Assembly: GCA_019828595.1 (NCBI GenBank)
Contig: JAHQRK010000011.1
Coordinates: 1,302,001-1,366,000 of the forward strand
From: Aphanomyces cochlioides
Taxonomy: Eukaryota; Oomycota; Saprolegniomycetes; Saprolegniales; Verrucalvaceae
Direction of reading: 5' to 3'
DNA: 64,000 nt
How positions within the stretch are numbered: position 1 is the stretch's first letter; each line of letters begins with the position of its first letter. The notes beneath the pieces were generated by a model. The model had not been told where the DNA came from and searched no databases. It saw only the letters and a list, made by a program, of their open reading frames with translations. Made by a program: the position numbers and the translations under genes. This document shows, piece after piece, positions 43,601 to 55,838 of the stretch.

Positions 43601-46600
43601 TACTGGACGTTGACGAGGTCGCCGTGCGGCGCATTGCACCAGAGCGTCTCGATTGATTCGCCGTTGGCCATGCTCTTTACTCCATCAATTGCAGTCGTCG
43701 CGACTGCAACGCCAAGTTGTTCTTCCATCGGCGCCAGCTGGCGGAACAGCCACGCGTCGAGCGTCTCGCGGTCGCTCAAGCCGCCCAGCGTGAATGGATT
43801 GATCGTCGTCGGCGGCATGGATCGAGCGAGTTGCCGCAGCGCGTTCACTTCCGCCACCAGCGGCTCGACTAGTGCTGGCATTTTGACGCTTTCGACCAAC
43901 TCGACGAGGTATTCATGGACGCGCTCTGTGACGTTCGTGGTGGGATCCAAGTCCATGCGATCGGCGACAAGACGCCGCACAGCGTCGCGTTCACGCTCGA
44001 CGTCGAGACAGATCGCCGCGGCGGCTTTGAGCTCGATTTGAACGCGCGCTCGGATCTTGTCGTGGAGCGCGCGCTGGCCGACGACGCTCGTGACTTGGGC
44101 GAGAAAGTTTTTGTGGTTCTGGTCCAGCGATGGATTCGCGAGCGACACCGCCACGATCGTCGCGGCGAGATGCGCGTGCGACGCTTCAAAGTCCAGCGTC
44201 GGCTCGAGGACCATCGCGTTGAACGCGAGCGCGACTTCCAAGTACGTCCGCTCGACTTGCTGGACGTCAAGCATGAGCGTGAGCCACCGCTGCGATGATT
44301 CATTCAAATGATGGGCGATCCACGCGACGACCGACGTCTCCCGCAGCACTTGGACGAACGCGAGCGCTTCAATCGCCGGCGTTTGATCGAGGAGACTCTG
44401 CTCCTTGGACGACATGCTCAACGAGCGCAAGAGCGCGCCGCTGTCATTGTCGTCGTCGTCGGGAGGCTGCAGCGCTTGGAAATGTGACCGATGGATCGTT
44501 TCCAAGAGCGCCGTCGCGTACAATTGGTCGCGGAGACGCCACTGGAGCTCGAAGAAACTCACGGCGCGCGCCAAGACATCGACGTACGCGACGCCGAGCG
44601 CGTGAATCTGGTCCCCGAGCTTGGATGGCGACGCTGGCATGGCATCTTGGTGCGGCGGTGGCTGCTTGTGGACGGCGCGGCGGTAAGCTTCGTTCGCTCC
44701 TTGGAGGATGAGCGTCGCGGCGCCGCTGGGTTTCGAGTAGTAGTTGGCAAAAATCGCGGGCGACAGCGTCGACGCCGTCGTCACGTACGCCGTTTCCTCG
44801 GTCGCGACGACATGCCAGCACACGATTGCTTGCTCACAGACCGCTCGCTGCAGCGCCAGGCATTCCAAGACAGTTTTAGGGCGGATGGCCGCTTCGACGG
44901 CCTCGATCGCATGGCGCATAGCCTGGCGCGCCTCCGCTGGCGCTTCCGCTGGAGAGTTCAAGACGTCATCGATCGTCCTCGCGGCGATTTCACCGATGGA
45001 CGGCAGAGCGCTTCCAAAGCCATCGAGCGCTTTCAGTTGGACGTCGAACGCGACGACCTGCGACACGATGGCGTCCCAAAAGTACCGCTGCGTGAAATCC
45101 ACGACGGGCCGCGCAGCGATGAGCGTCAAGAGATCTTTCGCCGCTTCCATGGACGCCGCCGCGCTCGTCACGTGCATGTAGACCGCGTCAAAGAGTTTGG
45201 CCACAAGCTTGCACTTGGCCTCGACATACCACGCCGCGCAGCTAAACAAATCCGTCAAGACGCTGATGCGGTCGACGACGGCGGCGATCGACGAAGATGA
45301 CGTCGGGCGGAGGTCTTGGCGCTCGTCGAGCGACGTCACGACGCTGCCGATCGTGATGAGATCAAGCTCGAGCTCGGCCGCGTCGTCCAGCGCCGCCGTG
45401 TACACAAACGGCCTCCCGAGATCATCGACGAGGACAAAATTGTTTCTGACGTTGTTGTCGTCGTTTTTGGACTCGTCGATGCGGTCGTAGGAGCGTTCTT
45501 GGCTGCTTGCAGCGTCGTCGGCGTCTTCGTGGTCCAGCCAAGCGCGGTCGAGGAGAACGTGCGTCTCGATGGAGCGAAGAAAGTTGAGCGCATGCGCGAT
45601 GCGATGCTTGAACTGCCGCAGGACGAGGAAGCGCAAGATGTAGTAGACTTTGAGCTTGGCGTCTGGAAGCGCCGGCGTGTTGGGCGGCTCCACGAGCGCC
45701 GCGCGGTCGTCCAGCGCCACGGACGTCGATCGAAGCGGAATGGGATCGATCGTCAAGAGCGCACGCTTCATGTGACTCGCGGCAAGTCCCTCGAGACGAT
45801 CGAGCGCGTACTGCGCGTCCGTCGCGCCGATAAACTTGACCTCGGCTTCAAATGTCATGCAATTCGCGGCGCGTTTGTCCGTCAAGAAGATGCGCTGGTG
45901 GCGCTGCGCACTCGAAATGTCTGGAAAGAGACCGCTGGTCGTTGCATGGTGCTGTCGCCCGCTTGACTTGCGCGGCATCGAGTCGTCTTGGAAGGCCGAC
46001 ACGTGGCGGTGGAAGAGCGCTGCAAAGTCGCGACGGAGCATGGCGAGAAGATCGTTTCCTGCCGCGGCCGTCGGCGCTTCCTGGATGCCAAGCTTTGCTA
46101 AATTGGCTTCAATCGCCGCGTCCAGCTCCGCTTCCTGCCATGACGATCGTACGAGATGGAAGACGTGCGACGTACTTGGAGAAGAAAGCGCGGCGGCGCC
46201 GACGTGGAATTCGATGGGGTGGCGATTTCATGCATGCGGCGGAGAAGAATCGATCGATGGGTCATGGCAAGATATTCCATGCGCTGGCGGAACCGCGTCG
46301 AGAGCTTCGAGTGCGTCTGTTGCGCGTCCATGAAATGGATGTACTGCTTGAGATCCGTGGCGTCGACTGCTTGCGTCGCGCGGAGTCTACAAGGGAGGAA
46401 GAAGAGTCCAAGGCGACCGCTAAGTACCGTGCAATTTGATGGCAAAGATCTTGCTGACGGTCGTAGAGAGGCTCGCTCGCGCGATCAAAGGCGTCGATGA
46501 GGTCCGTGGCGGAGAGATGTGACGTCCTGGCTAGAGTCGACAGCGTCTAGCGAAGAATGTCAAGACAGACGACGCGAGCGCGACGGACGTGGAGATGGGC

Positions 46601-47235
46601 GACGCGACACCTTGCGAGTAGATCCTCAACGTGGCTCACGACCCGCGCGTGGACATTCATCTCAAAAGGCTCTTCGAGGCGGCCCACGAGCGCGTCGATG
46701 GGAATCTACGATGGACATGACGGCAAGAGAGCGATGGAAAACGTGCCGGCGGTGGCTCCGCTGCTGGTTTGGACACAATTGCTCGCAACGTGGCGTCCCG
46801 AGCGTCGTCGAGAGCGCTGCAGTGTGGCAACGACGCTGTCTCGTCGTTGTCCATGGGACGATGAAGCCTTTGTTTCACCACGATGACGTCCCGAGTGTGT
46901 CGATCGACCACGGCGGCAAGCTTGCGCTTGGTTGCGATCACTTGCTGCTTCCAGTACGACGCTGCAAAGGTATTGCTGTCCACTGCTGGAGCTGCTGAAG
47001 CATCTGAACGTTCGAGAGCATGCGCCAACGTCGCGGCTGCAATCGATCCTGTCTTGGCCAAGCATTTCGGTGGAGATTTTGTCGATGGAGATGATGCTGG
47101 AGTCACATGGGCGCTCGTCATGCTCCTTGCCATGCCCTTCCGAGGCTTCCGGTACGACACCTGACGCCTTTGCATCGTTTGACGCGTCTTTGAAACTGCC
47201 ACCCGTTTCTCGCTCTTTGGAATTGGCGTCATCAT
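40622..47235 (-). CDS. Very large coiled-coil protein, CCDC162-like
   Basis: One gene of about 6.6 kb with many exons, start probably MMTPIPKSEKRVAVSK at 47235. The largest exon (about 46080-43385) holds ILRFLVLRQFKHRIAHALNF, then FVYTAALDDAAELELDLI and RISVLTDLFSCAAWYVEAKC. From memory these match the order of motifs in CCDC162, a large conserved protein of ciliated eukaryotes; this needs a search. Further exons continue with TARNVWKLLEQRAG and YLHKFQAFQALREYFMTKL. The C-terminal 700 residues are coiled coil with an acidic run (EDEESEEDEEEDEDEQEQED) and end TLVARTKPLYR*. Tight spacing and continuous frames argue for one gene, but two adjacent genes (split near 43000) cannot be excluded. A flagellar role would be inference. 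Confidence 0.6.
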
Positions 47236-47705
47236 TGCCCGAGCTGCGATTCTTCCTCCATGAAGCGCTTTCTAATGGCATGGCGTTGTTTTGAGTCTTC
47301 CTCAGCGTCGTCGACGGAACTGGACGATGGTGTTCCTCCCAAACTAGACCAAACTAGCACCAACCAGCGTATCAATATAGAAACAAGTCACTACTTCATC
47401 ACGCTCCAAGCTCGTTCAGCTTCTCTGAGGAATGTCTTGCGAATGCGAGCAGCTCCATCGCGGCAATCGTGACAGACTTCGTCATGTTGTCCTTGCATCT
47501 GGAAAATGAGATGAAAATAACTCTATTTATAAATACCTTCATCAATTGATAGATCACTGTTGAAAATAAATATCCTATGAAATATAATACATGTCGGTTT
47601 TGACTTTTTTCCTTGCTTCTAATTGGCTATTCGATATCTTCAGGAGATGCGCTTCGCCCAGAAGATCGTTCATTTCCATATAGGAACGCTCAAGCTTACA
47701 GCGAG
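47236..47705. promoter_or_regulatory. Divergent intergenic region
   Basis: About 470 bp between the large coiled-coil gene and the next plus-strand gene. It is AT-rich from 47510 and has an ATTGGCTATT box at about 47622. No gene seen. Confidence 0.4.
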
Positions 47706-48439
47706 ATGCCTTGTCAAGGCTGTCAATTGTATCACGACGCGAGTCTCGCTATTGAACAACATCTCCATGCTGCGGCTCGTGCAAATCACCTCTTGCGCAC
47801 GCAAAACCAATCGCTTGTACGTCAACTGGACCGCCTTGTCGCAGCCTTCAACATCACTCGAGCCCAATGCCAAAGTATGGCTTTGGAGATAGAGAGTCTT
47901 AGCAGACAACGCAAGGTTGCGGTTGCTCACGTCAGAGACGCCTTCAAAGTGATTAAGGATGTCCAAGCTCAATCGCATCGCCACGACCATGCAACGTTGC
48001 GACCAAGGCTACAGTTCATGCACGCGGTCAAGAAGAGTGATTCAAGACGAGCGACTCTTGTTGAATCCAACGAAGAAGGAAGAAAGCTCAGTGAGGTTTC
48101 CATTCGTATCGCAAAAGAGTTCCAGGAGGCGGGTCCAATTTTGTCTTGGATGGTTGTCTCAATCTGTTGTAGATATTTCCAGACATGCATATCGTTCCCT
48201 TGTACGACGACGAGGTGCTGGCAGATGACGCGATGTTGACGAGGGCCACGACTCAAAACAATGTTATGACACTCCAGCAAGAAAGCCATATCGTGGAGTA
48301 CGTTGAGGAAAAGAACACATCGATCGAACACAACGCAACGTCGTCCACTGAAACGAAGCCACAATGCACACTCCTTTGCAGCTTGGTTCGTGTCATCAAG
48401 TTGGCATGGCAATCTTTCTTAGAATGGCGCAAGCATTAA
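47706..48439 (+). CDS. Uncharacterised coiled-coil protein
   Basis: Begins MPCQGCQLYHDASLAIEQHL at 47706. The first exon is helical coiled coil (LLRTQNQSLVRQLDRLVAAF, AQCQSMALEIESLSRQRKVA). A second exon from about 48175 reads IFPDMHIVPLYDDEVLADDA and ends CSLVRVIKLAWQSFLEWRKH*. The intron between them (about 48127-48174) has a clear TTGTAG acceptor. No donor fits both GT and phase; a GC donor after TTCCAGGAG would restore the frame, which is unusual and should be checked. No family recognised. The CxxC near the start is a single pair. Confidence 0.5.
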
Positions 48440-49111
48440 GTATTCACCTTCGGCATGGCATGCAAATGCCTCTAGAGACAAAGCGGCTCGTTTTCTTTCA
48501 CTATTTACCTCCTAACTCGAATGAATCCTCTTGAGCATGCGCATCATATCCACTGGAGCAATCGATTTTTCATGTTCATATTCGTATCTTCGACCTCACC
48601 TTCCGCAGATACCCTGGACGGCCTAGATCCACGTATAATACTCGATACTGTGTCAAAGAATGCCGAGGTCCAAATCAAGCGACCTTTTGGGAATGTCGAC
48701 GCCCTCATCGTGGACACAACGTTTCTGCTTGGGCGACAGGGTGAAGGGGTGAAGGGGTTCTGCCATGAACACAGAATGTATGTGGATTTGCATTTATAAT
48801 TCTATTATTGGTCTTTTTCACCCAAATTTGTATTTTTCTACCAAAATCGAATTCTATTCCAAATCGATTCGATCATACTGAAGTCAAGTATAAATGGAAA
48901 CGTCCCAAATTAATTACACGTGTGTCTGGGTGTGTTTTGAGTGAATTAGGTAAATACTGGATTCTGATTGGCTGAGCGATTTGCAGATCGATTTGAAAAA
49001 TCGATACATTTCGGACCCCCCTCACAATTTCGAATGAAATTGACAATATTTTTTTGTTTTTTTCCTATTTTTTTCGCGAGACGCATTCTTCAAAAAAACG
49101 GTTCAAAGCAC
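48440..49111. promoter_or_regulatory. Intergenic region upstream of the anoctamin
   Basis: About 670 bp. The distal half contains a 92-codon open frame (48521-48799) with no recognisable features. The proximal half is AT-rich, with GATTGGCTGAGCGATTTGC at about 48966 and long T runs. No supported gene. Confidence 0.4.
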
Positions 49112-51919
49112 ATGATGGAGGACGAAGTGCACCTGGAAGAAGGCAAAAACATCCAAAACCAAGCGCACGACGGCATTGATCCCGCCATGTTGGCGTCAAA
49201 TAGTGCGTCGTTACCTTACTCGAAGAGTCCCCGGCATGTTGGTGCCGTCGGCAAGTATCGATACCTCACGCCGAGCGATTTAAAGAATAGTAGCGCCAAG
49301 GCACCGTATGATTTTGCCGTGATTGCCCATCGATCCGTCCAGCAAACGCCGCAAGGATGGTGGTTTTGGCCGTTCAATACGGCAGAACGCTTGGGGTTTC
49401 GTCGCCTTTGTATGGTCAGCAGTCCGTTGCTCGAAGATGGAGAGGACGAACACCGACGAATTGTTGAAAAATTGTGCGCCCAAGGTCTTGCCATTGATAT
49501 CATCGACGGTGGTCATTCGACGGGAGAAATGACGTCGGATTTCTTTATTTTGTTGATTCGTGCGAGCGACGATGTTACGAGGGCATACGCCAAGAAGTTC
49601 CGACGAAAGTTATGGGTCAATCATGGTGGTGTGTGCGACATGCCTCAGGATTTCACAGACGGTCCCGAACGCCGCGCGATTTCCCCCGCCGAGAGGATCG
49701 AAATTGTTCAGTATATTGTCGAACAGCGTGCGCAATTGACAAAGGCAGACAAGTGGATCTTCGATATGTTCCCCGTTCACGACGAGAAAATGACCAACCA
49801 TCTCGTCGGCACATACATTACATCGTGTCCTGGCGCGCTGGAAAGGCACCAACGCGCGTTTGTTGACTCCTTGCGTCACAACTTTGGCGAAAAGGTTGCG
49901 TATTACTTTTCATTCATGCTCTTTTACAACAAGGCGCTCTTGCCGCTGGCACTCTTTGGCTTGGCGATGCAAATCCTCCACAATTCCATCTCGACCGTGA
50001 CGTACATGCGAGTGCTTCCGTTCTGGGGACTTGGCGTCTCTGTTGGCTGGTCGTTTTTCTTCTTGAAAGCCTGGGACCGCGAGAATGCTCGCATGCAATT
50101 CGACTGGAACAACAAGCTCAACGTCAAGCAAATCGAGCATCCAAATCCTGGTTTCCGCGGCAAAGACGTTGTCAATGCGCTGACGGGTGAAACCACGAAG
50201 TATTACGCTCCTTGGCGGCGATACCCCATTTATTTCATTGCGCTTGTCTTTATGGTGTTCCAAACCGTCATCATGCTCATGCTCGTCGCGCTTTGGGTGA
50301 GCATTTACGAAATGCTCAAGGACAAGTACAAGGAAGGCGGCTTTCTCTCCAAGCAGTGGTGCTTAATCCTCTTGGAAGGCATCGTCTTTGGCTTTTTTGT
50401 CGACGTGATTCAGTGGAATTTAGTCGTGACCAACATGGGCCGCCTCTTCACCCGATGGGAAAACCACCCGACGGAAGAAGCGTTTGAGCGCTCGCTCATT
50501 CGCAAACTCTTCGTCATGGACTTCCTCAACTACTACACTTGGTTCTTCTCGCTTGCCTTTATCTACGTCGTTCCTTCCCTTGGTGACGCTTTGACCAACT
50601 ATTTCAACACGCTCTTCTTCCATGACGCCCAAAACTGCTGCTTTGGTCCATATCTTAAGGAAGTCGGACCCCAAGGCTTTGAATGCAATCGTTGTCCAGG
50701 CGGCGATGCCTCGACAACGTGTTCGCCCTGCTCTGGCTGGTTTACCTTTGATGTCCATCACGTCAACCTGAGTGCGATGTTTGTGACCCCGATCGTCGTG
50801 ACACAACTGCTCAATATTTTAATCAACACGGTGATGCCGCTCGTGAGCAAGTGGCGTCAAGAAAGACTGCGCGCTGCGGCAGACAGCGATGCCCAAAAGC
50901 GCGTTTTGGAAACAGGCTCAATGAAAATCATCGGCAATTTGGACTACGACCAAAGGTATGTGACTTTGAAAGACTGTTGACTGACTTGTGATGATTCACA
51001 GCGCCCACTTTGGCAACAAGGACCAGTCGCGCTACTTGGAGTACACACCCGCTGAGATCGAGACACTCAACCAGAAGGCTCGAGAGATTTTATTTGAAAG
51101 CGAGCAAGCGCATTACGACCCGTACAATGATTTCCATCAAATGTCCGTCCAGTTTGGCTTCACAGTCATGTTTTCAATCCTGTGGCCGCTTATGCCGCTT
51201 GCTTGTATGCTGATTAATTGCCTCAAAGTACGCACGGACGGCTATCGTTTGTGCCGCACGCTCAAGGTACGGTCGACGTTGTGTGGATTGATCCTGAGAC
51301 TGTAATTTTAGCGTCCTTTTCCACGAAAGGCCAATGGTATTGGCGCCTGGCGTGGTATTTTCGTCATCTTTGCCTACATTGCTGTCGTTGTCAACGTAAG
51401 TGGACCCATCTCGATGCCAATAACGATGGGATATGCTCGTAGGTCTTGCTCATTTGCATGTCGACTGGAAGCATGGAGTTTTATAGCGACACGTGCATCA
51501 AAGACTATGAATTCAACCTGGAACTGGAGCACAAGACGCTCGCTGATTTTGTCATGGGACCAAATTTCTACTGCCTCAATATCACTGTCCGCCTCATCGT
51601 GATCCTCCTCCTCGAGCATGTTTTGCTCGTCGTCGTCTATCTCTTCGTGACGAAAGTCCCTGGCATTCCCAAGCGCCTCCAAGCTGTCATGGATGCCCGC
51701 GAGCACAAGTTTAAAAAGATGTTGGAAGCTTGTGAAGCTGTACTTCCACTAGCACAAGAGGCCGTCGCGGTCAAGAGTCCCCTCCAAGCTGACAAAACCC
51801 CGCCTCCTTTGACGACGCAAATATCCAAATCGCCCCTCAAGGAGAAACTCGACACGACGAAGCGCCGCGAATCCATGAACCCTGACAAAGCGGCGTTGGC
51901 TCGCCAGTGGTCCGAGTGA
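49112..51919 (+). CDS. Anoctamin / TMEM16 family membrane protein
   Basis: Four exons (49112-50955, 51002-51266, 51312-51395, 51443-51919) with introns of 46, 45 and 47 bp give 889 aa. TMEM16 proteins are calcium-gated chloride channels or lipid scramblases. A cytosolic N-terminal domain is followed by about ten membrane segments, the first near residue 270 (VAYYFSFMLFYNKALLPLAL). Family signatures are present: EHPNPGFRG after the linker, QFGFTVMFSILWPLMPLACM with INCLKVRTDGYRL, then RPFPRKANGIGAWRGIF spanning the intron. An acidic helix (NDFHQMSVQFG region and preceding glutamates) is where calcium-site residues are expected. An upstream ATG at 49034 would add 26 mostly hydrophobic residues. 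The stop is 19 bp from the convergent gene. Confidence 0.9.
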
Positions 51920-51938
51920 GCTTTCTATTTACATGATT

Positions 51939-54033
51939 TTAATGCTGACCTTCCTGTGCTTCTCGATATTGTTGCTCGATCACTCGCTGCGAGAGCCCGT
52001 AGATGCGACTCGCGAGTTCTTCGTCTTCGTGCGACCAGTTCATCGTGAGACTCCAGTCGGGACTGACGGACACTTGGACGGAAGCCACGTGGAGCCACTG
52101 GGCTTGGCGATCAATCGCAATTGTCTCCCCAGGCGTCGACGCAGGATCAAATCCGAGCCATTGGTGCAGGGCAGCAGCGACGGCGTCAAGCACATACGAC
52201 ACATTCGCTTGAGCTTCACTGGCCTCTTGGTCAGCGTCGTCGTCTCCATCGCTTTGTTCGTTGGACAACAGCATGGATAGGCCAAAGCCTGACGCTTTCT
52301 GACGGCGTTTGTGTTGCTTGGGTTGGCTTGGACCTGCGCCGCCTTTGGTGTACTTCCAAGTGTGGCCGAACGCAAGTGAGTGTTTCTTCTTCTTTAATCG
52401 CCGCAGTCCGCTCGATTCGTTGTTCATGTAGAGCGTCTTACGTGACTCAGCGAGGACGAGGAGCGGAAGGACGCCGCCTTGAAAAGCTAAATTCGCCCGC
52501 AAGCGCACTGTCAAGTCGCGCGGAATCGAGCTCGTCCACAAATCATCCTCATTTTGGAGGGATGCAATCGTTGTACTAGAAGGAAGATGCGGAGCAAGAG
52601 CTTCGAGAAGAAACGGGTCGTTGGCATCAGCTCCACGGAGCAAGAGGCATTCCGTCGGACGAGATTGGCGCGCGAGTTCGACGACTTCACGCGCATCGAC
52701 TTCATCGCCGCATGGAAACGTATGGAGACGACAGACAATCGCATCAAGGAACGATTTCGTCAGCTCTGGACAAGAAATATTGTTGAGGAAAGCATAATTG
52801 ACCGTTCCTACGGCGGAGACCTCTGATGATGACTCAGCAGTGAGGACGACGCTTACCTTTTGTGCGAAACTCGGACAAGACGAGCAAGTTCTCGTGCTGA
52901 TTTCCACAAGCGAGCAAGACTTGCGCCGTGTCTGCCGCACTAACGGACGCGCCGGCTGAAAAGATCACCATGGGTTGGTTTGGTTCCTGCAAGAGCTTCC
53001 AATCAGGCAACTTGGTCAATACACTTGACGGAGAGCGATTCAGAAATGCCGACGTGTAGGAATCCGAGAGCAATGGCGCTGGGGCTAGCAACACATCGGA
53101 TGTGACGTACATGGGAACGTCAAAGCGCATGCAAGCCCAGTAGTCTTGGAGAAGTGCTACCATGTCGTGGAAAAAGCATCCTGCGCCAAAGACGGGAATG
53201 ATAACTTTGCCTTTGGCGACGACTGTGTCATGGATCTCCTTGCAGACTTCTCTCTCAAGGACAGTTCTTGTCTCGGACACTTCGACAACATATGCACTAT
53301 TCAGGATCGTCACGTGAGGCGGTCGTTGAGGTAGATCGGCTGGCAGCAGAATACGCGATCCATTGATGTTGAATCCATCAGCAAATGTGATCTAGAACAC
53401 GATGGGATGACAGGATGACGACACAATAGAGCATACGTGAATATCGTGCAACTCAATCGAGTAGAGGCAGCCCCCCACAGCGTGTCCAGAGCGATATGCG
53501 GTCACTGTGAGCTTGGAGTTGCCGTTATGGACAGAGATCGAGTGGGGTTGTGAGAAACCTAGTGCCGCCACTGTAGCGAGTGTCGCGTCGTTGAGGAATG
53601 ATGGATTTGCGTCTTTTCCTTTGCATTCCTTGAGAATTGATGGAAGTAGTGCACGCGTAGCATGGGTGAGAAAGACTGCAGGGGGTTGCACCGATGGAGG
53701 TTTGAGTTTGTCTTTGCCTTTGCGGTTGTGATGATTCGAATAAGTCGAGAGAAAAGCTGGCAGCATGCCACTGCTGGATACACGCCAATCGGTCAACAAA
53801 ATAGCAGAGATGACCGTGCCTGGAGAAATTCCCGTCGCCGAGAACGACGTCAATTGAGTTGGCGTGGCTGGACTGGGATCGCCACAGTTGAGCAGGATAT
53901 TGGTATCTCCAATCCGAAGAAGAACACCAGACACTGGACCAGACAGCTCGCTTGCTTGTACTGAAACGTGCGATGACGTCGTTGTCTGGCTCACAGACGT
54001 CGTTGCGCTCGTCGCGCTTCCTCCATGCTGCAT
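51939..54033 (-). CDS. Beta-CASP metallo-beta-lactamase-fold protein lacking the metal motif (INTS11-type)
   Basis: Exons start at MQHGGSATSATTSV (54033), with introns near 53395-53440 and about 52815-52860. The fold is that of CPSF73/INTS11 endonucleases: LLRIGDTNILLNCGDPSP, AVFLTHATRALLPSIL, LTVTAYRSGHAVGGCLYSIE, EREVCKEIHDTVVAKGKVII and PVFGAG, then PMVIFSAGASVS. The HxHxDH zinc motif that follows the first strand in active enzymes is replaced by LLTDWRVSSSGMLP, and the acidic residue of the EST motif is Asn (LNSAYVV). It therefore should be non-catalytic, as INTS9 and CPSF100 are in their heterodimers. The C-terminal region contains a basic KRRQKASGFG segment. Whether it is the INTS9/CPSF100 equivalent or a further paralogue is undecided. 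Confidence 0.75.
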
Positions 54034-54238
54034 CTTGCTTTTAGGATCTAACAATTGAAAAAAATTCGTCAAAAATAAGAAAAAAAAACAGAAATTCAAT
54101 AATTATTGATTTTTAATTATATTTTCATAATTAATTGATTTACTGTTAGTCAGCACTATTTACTGAATATTCTAACCTCTTAAACTTTATCGACTTGTGA
54201 AACCTCCAGCATATTATAGAAAGCGCAAACACCGACCA

Positions 54239-54451
54239 ATGAATCCCAAGGCAGGGTACAGCTTGCGTCCGCGATTGCGCCGCCGCACGCCGTTGCTTGA
54301 CATTTCCATCTCTGTGATCCTCGGAGCGATCTCTGGTGTCTATATCTTTAACGACACTCTGCGCAAAGTCGGCATGCCTCCCTCGATTGAAGAAGCGGCA
54401 AATTCTGCACCTTCTAAGTCTACCGAAGTCGCGCCACCTGCCAAGGAATAG
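54239..54451 (+). CDS. Small single-span membrane protein
   Basis: A 70-aa protein from the ATG at 54239 (a GTG 42 bp upstream is not a credible start). An Arg-rich N-terminus (SLRPRLRRRTPL) precedes one hydrophobic helix (LDISISVILGAISGVYIF), then a polar tail with Pro and Ala. This is the shape of small mitochondrial inner-membrane assembly factors, but I cannot name one. It is supported by a clean start after AT-rich DNA and by its stop lying 42 bp from the convergent eIF4E gene. Confidence 0.55.
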   Translation: MNPKAGYSLRPRLRRRTPLLDISISVILGAISGVYIFNDTLRKVGMPPSIEEAANSAPSKSTEVAPPAKE

Positions 54452-54493
54452 AACACTCCTAAGAAATTGAGTATGCCAGCTGCATGTATTGCG

Positions 54494-55690
54494 TTAACTC
54501 TGCGTCTGCCAACCATCTTCGTCGCCAGTTGTCGAGTCGTTGCGGGAAAAACTACTCGATCGATCCTTCTTTTCCCGAATCGTAGGATCGCGTGTCCATG
54601 CAGCGGCATTGCTTCCGCGGTTGGACGTGTTGTCGCGTCTGTTGCTGTTACGATTGCCTCCCGTATTGCGGCCAGTGCGTTCGTTGCGTTCACCACGATC
54701 GTTGCGATCACTGCGATCACTGCGGTCGTGGCGTTCACTTCGCTCGCTTCGATCATGTCCATCTCGCATGTTGCTTCGAGGGGCATGCTGTTGCTGCTGT
54801 TGACCAGATGCGTTGGCAGGAGACATTGGCGTGCCATCTTCGTTCACTCGGACCTTTTCACCATTTCGCCACACAGTGGTATTGCGAAAGCTCGAGTTGT
54901 CGTTCAATGAAGTGTCGTGGCGCTTGTACTCCAACGAGACAAATTGAGGCAAGTTGAGCAACTTTCGCATCGTGTCCCTAGAGATATGGCTCTAGCATCG
55001 AGATCGAGGAAACTCCCAACCATACCGAATTCTGTAGCAAGCTTCGTTATTATCGGCATTGCGATTCCAGAGCGAAATGATATCTTCGTTGTACCGAATG
55101 GACATAACAGCGCCACAGATTTCATTGCCCACGTCAAATTGTTCACCGATGATGGCCAACACCTTTTGCAAGAGATCAATCGACTTCATGACAATTGCGA
55201 CAATACCAAGTCTTCCCAGTACCGCGAGGCTATTCCTTTGCGAATACGAATCATCCACTTACCACCACGTCTGTTTGCTGCATCCTGGAAGAATGTTAGC
55301 GCATCTCAGTTTGTGGTGGTTTGAACCTCCCACATAGGTTTAATGCCCGACTTGAACAAATGATAATCCGTCGTGTTGGGCAAATCGTTGGGGCGAATCA
55401 AGTGATTGTACACACGCCAAAAGCCTTGCACAGTGCGAAACTCTCCAATTTCCTTGATGCTCTTCTCGTAGCTCTCTTGATCATCCAACTACAGCAAGAA
55501 TGAGCAGGCATTGAAGGCAATTGCGGCCACCGTTTTGCCAGAGTTCTTCTTCATGTACCAAAAGCAGTACGTATTTTGAATCGGCGCCTCCCCTAAATTG
55601 AGTAAGCTTCCTACAGCCTCTAAAATACGGCGGCATACCCTCTGGAATTGGCGTTGCATCCGACTTGCCGCGCAGGCGCTCCACCTCCAT
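54494..55690 (-). CDS. eIF4E-family cap-binding protein (4EHP/eIF4E2 type) with charged C-terminal tail
   Basis: Six small exons with introns of about 44-50 bp. In order: MEVERLRGKSDATPIPEG, EAPIQNTYCFWYMKKNSGKT, then DDQESYEKSIKEIGEFRTVQ and FWRVYNHLIRPNDLPNTTDY, then HLFKSGIKPMWE, GGKWMIRIRKGIASRYWEDL, then EICGAVMSIRYNEDIISLWN and RDTMRKLLNLPQFVSLEYKR. Cap-stacking positions: the first aromatic is in CFWY; the second is W in KPMWE, as in all eIF4Es. ICGAVMSIRYNEDIISLWN is closest to 4EHP, a translational repressor. The last exon adds about 120 residues absent from typical 4EHP, made of Arg, Asp, Ser and Asn (GHDRSERSERHDRSDRSDRN) with a Q run. Confidence 0.88.
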
Positions 55691-55838
55691 CACGCAATTT
55701 GATTCTATGGCCAAAGAACCTTTCAGACTGCATAGAAAAATATTATAATTCACAGGGGAAACTCTAAATCCTACACCCATTCATAAGCTAAACCCCTAAC
55801 CCCTCCACCCCTGAAAGGAAATCTTGACATGCGGAAGG

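Noticed and set aside
44491..45300. Plus-strand open frame opposite the large coiled-coil gene
   Set aside because: Arg-rich shadow translation of a GC-rich coding strand; it lacks any motif and overlaps the 895-codon minus-strand exon.
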